Assembly (NCBI GenBank): GCA_024734555.1
Contig: JANPWX010000653.1
Location: forward strand, 1,717,824-1,781,823
Direction of reading: 5' to 3'
Length of the DNA: 64,000 nt
Origin: Trochalopteron elliotii
Taxonomy: Eukaryota > Chordata > Aves > Passeriformes > Leiothrichidae
Below the pieces are notes generated by a model. It was not told the DNA's origin, did not search any database, and worked only from the letters and a program-made list of their open reading frames with translations. The position numbers and the translations under genes were made by a program. Positions 63,648-64,000 of the stretch are shown in pieces. Each line of letters begins with the position of its first letter. Position 1 is the first letter of the stretch.

Positions 63648-63672
63648 CTGGTATAAAATAGCTTTATACCAG
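63648..63672. repeat. Perfect hairpin: 10-bp stem, 5-base loop
   Basis: CTGGTATAAA at 63648-63657 pairs with TTTATACCAG at 63663-63672 around ATAGC. It starts only 10 bases after the previous hairpin and also contains a TATAAA string on each strand. Confidence 0.85.
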
Positions 63673-64000
63673 GCTAATGCCTTCCATTCTGCCTTTTAAA
63701 GTGGTTAAAGCAATCAGCTTCCATGCACAGGCAAGACTTGACTTTCTTTTCATGCTTGGAAGGTTTTATTCAGAGCTACGAAGGCCAGACATTTTATCTT
63801 TTTTTTTTCTTTGTTTATTGAAAGTCTGAGTCTCAGAGAAGAACCTCAGCTGCTATAGAACAGTTCTGTGTTCTGCTCTATAGGAGCAGCCAGCAGTGGA
63901 AAGGGAAAGACCTGAGAAATAGAAACATGAATGTTATGGATCAGCTAGGAATTATATGAGAGGGATCTTTTCCTCATTAAAACTGATTTGCCTTGACCCC
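63673..64000. other. Intergenic right edge; imperfect inverted repeat
   Basis: No exon recognised. An imperfect inverted repeat with bulges lies at about 63849-63890 (GCTGCTATAGAACAG against TTCTGCTCTATAGGAGCAGC). A T9 run is near 63801-63809. Confidence 0.5.

Overview
This window looks like nuclear DNA from a bird, probably a songbird. The recognisable interspersed repeats are CR1 LINE 3' ends of the avian type, ending in the ATTCTATG-like tail, plus one retroviral solo LTR of a kind I associate with songbird genomes. Apart from a CpG island at the left edge, the sequence is AT-leaning, CpG-poor and sparsely populated with repeats.

The left edge (about 1-1660) is the only convincing protein-coding locus. 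It holds the first coding exon of NAT8L (N-acetylaspartate synthetase), read leftwards on the minus strand. The exon runs from an ATG at 367 to a GT splice donor at 33/32, so the acetyltransferase domain lies outside the window. Upstream on the minus strand come a short 5' UTR, a TATA box, a GC-rich spacer and a CCAAT box, all inside a CpG island interrupted by a 321-base assembly gap (940-1260). A degenerate GTGCAC-rich tandem repeat follows at 1681-1995.

The remaining 62 kb is upstream (5') flank of NAT8L. I found no further convincing gene, RNA gene or CRISPR-like array. It contains: a secondary CpG-rich patch at 8590-8935 that opens into a doubtful 180-codon ORF; pentanucleotide microsatellites (CCCAT)n at 10600 and (ACTAT)n at 21688; eleven CR1 pieces on both strands, including a broken reverse-transcriptase fragment (24034-24236) and a 3' fragment with its reading frame still open to the stop (43719-44031); a 437-bp solo LTR at 29116-29552; a 16-bp perfect palindrome at 59214; and two perfect hairpins close together at 63613-63672.

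No operon-like or multi-gene system is visible. The observations most worth a second look are the NAT8L core promoter, the solo LTR, the unexplained palindromic elements near the right end, and the secondary CpG patch. Nothing here supports a new biological system; the honest reading is one gene 5' end plus a long stretch of ordinary non-coding DNA that may hold distal regulatory elements I cannot recognise without comparative data.
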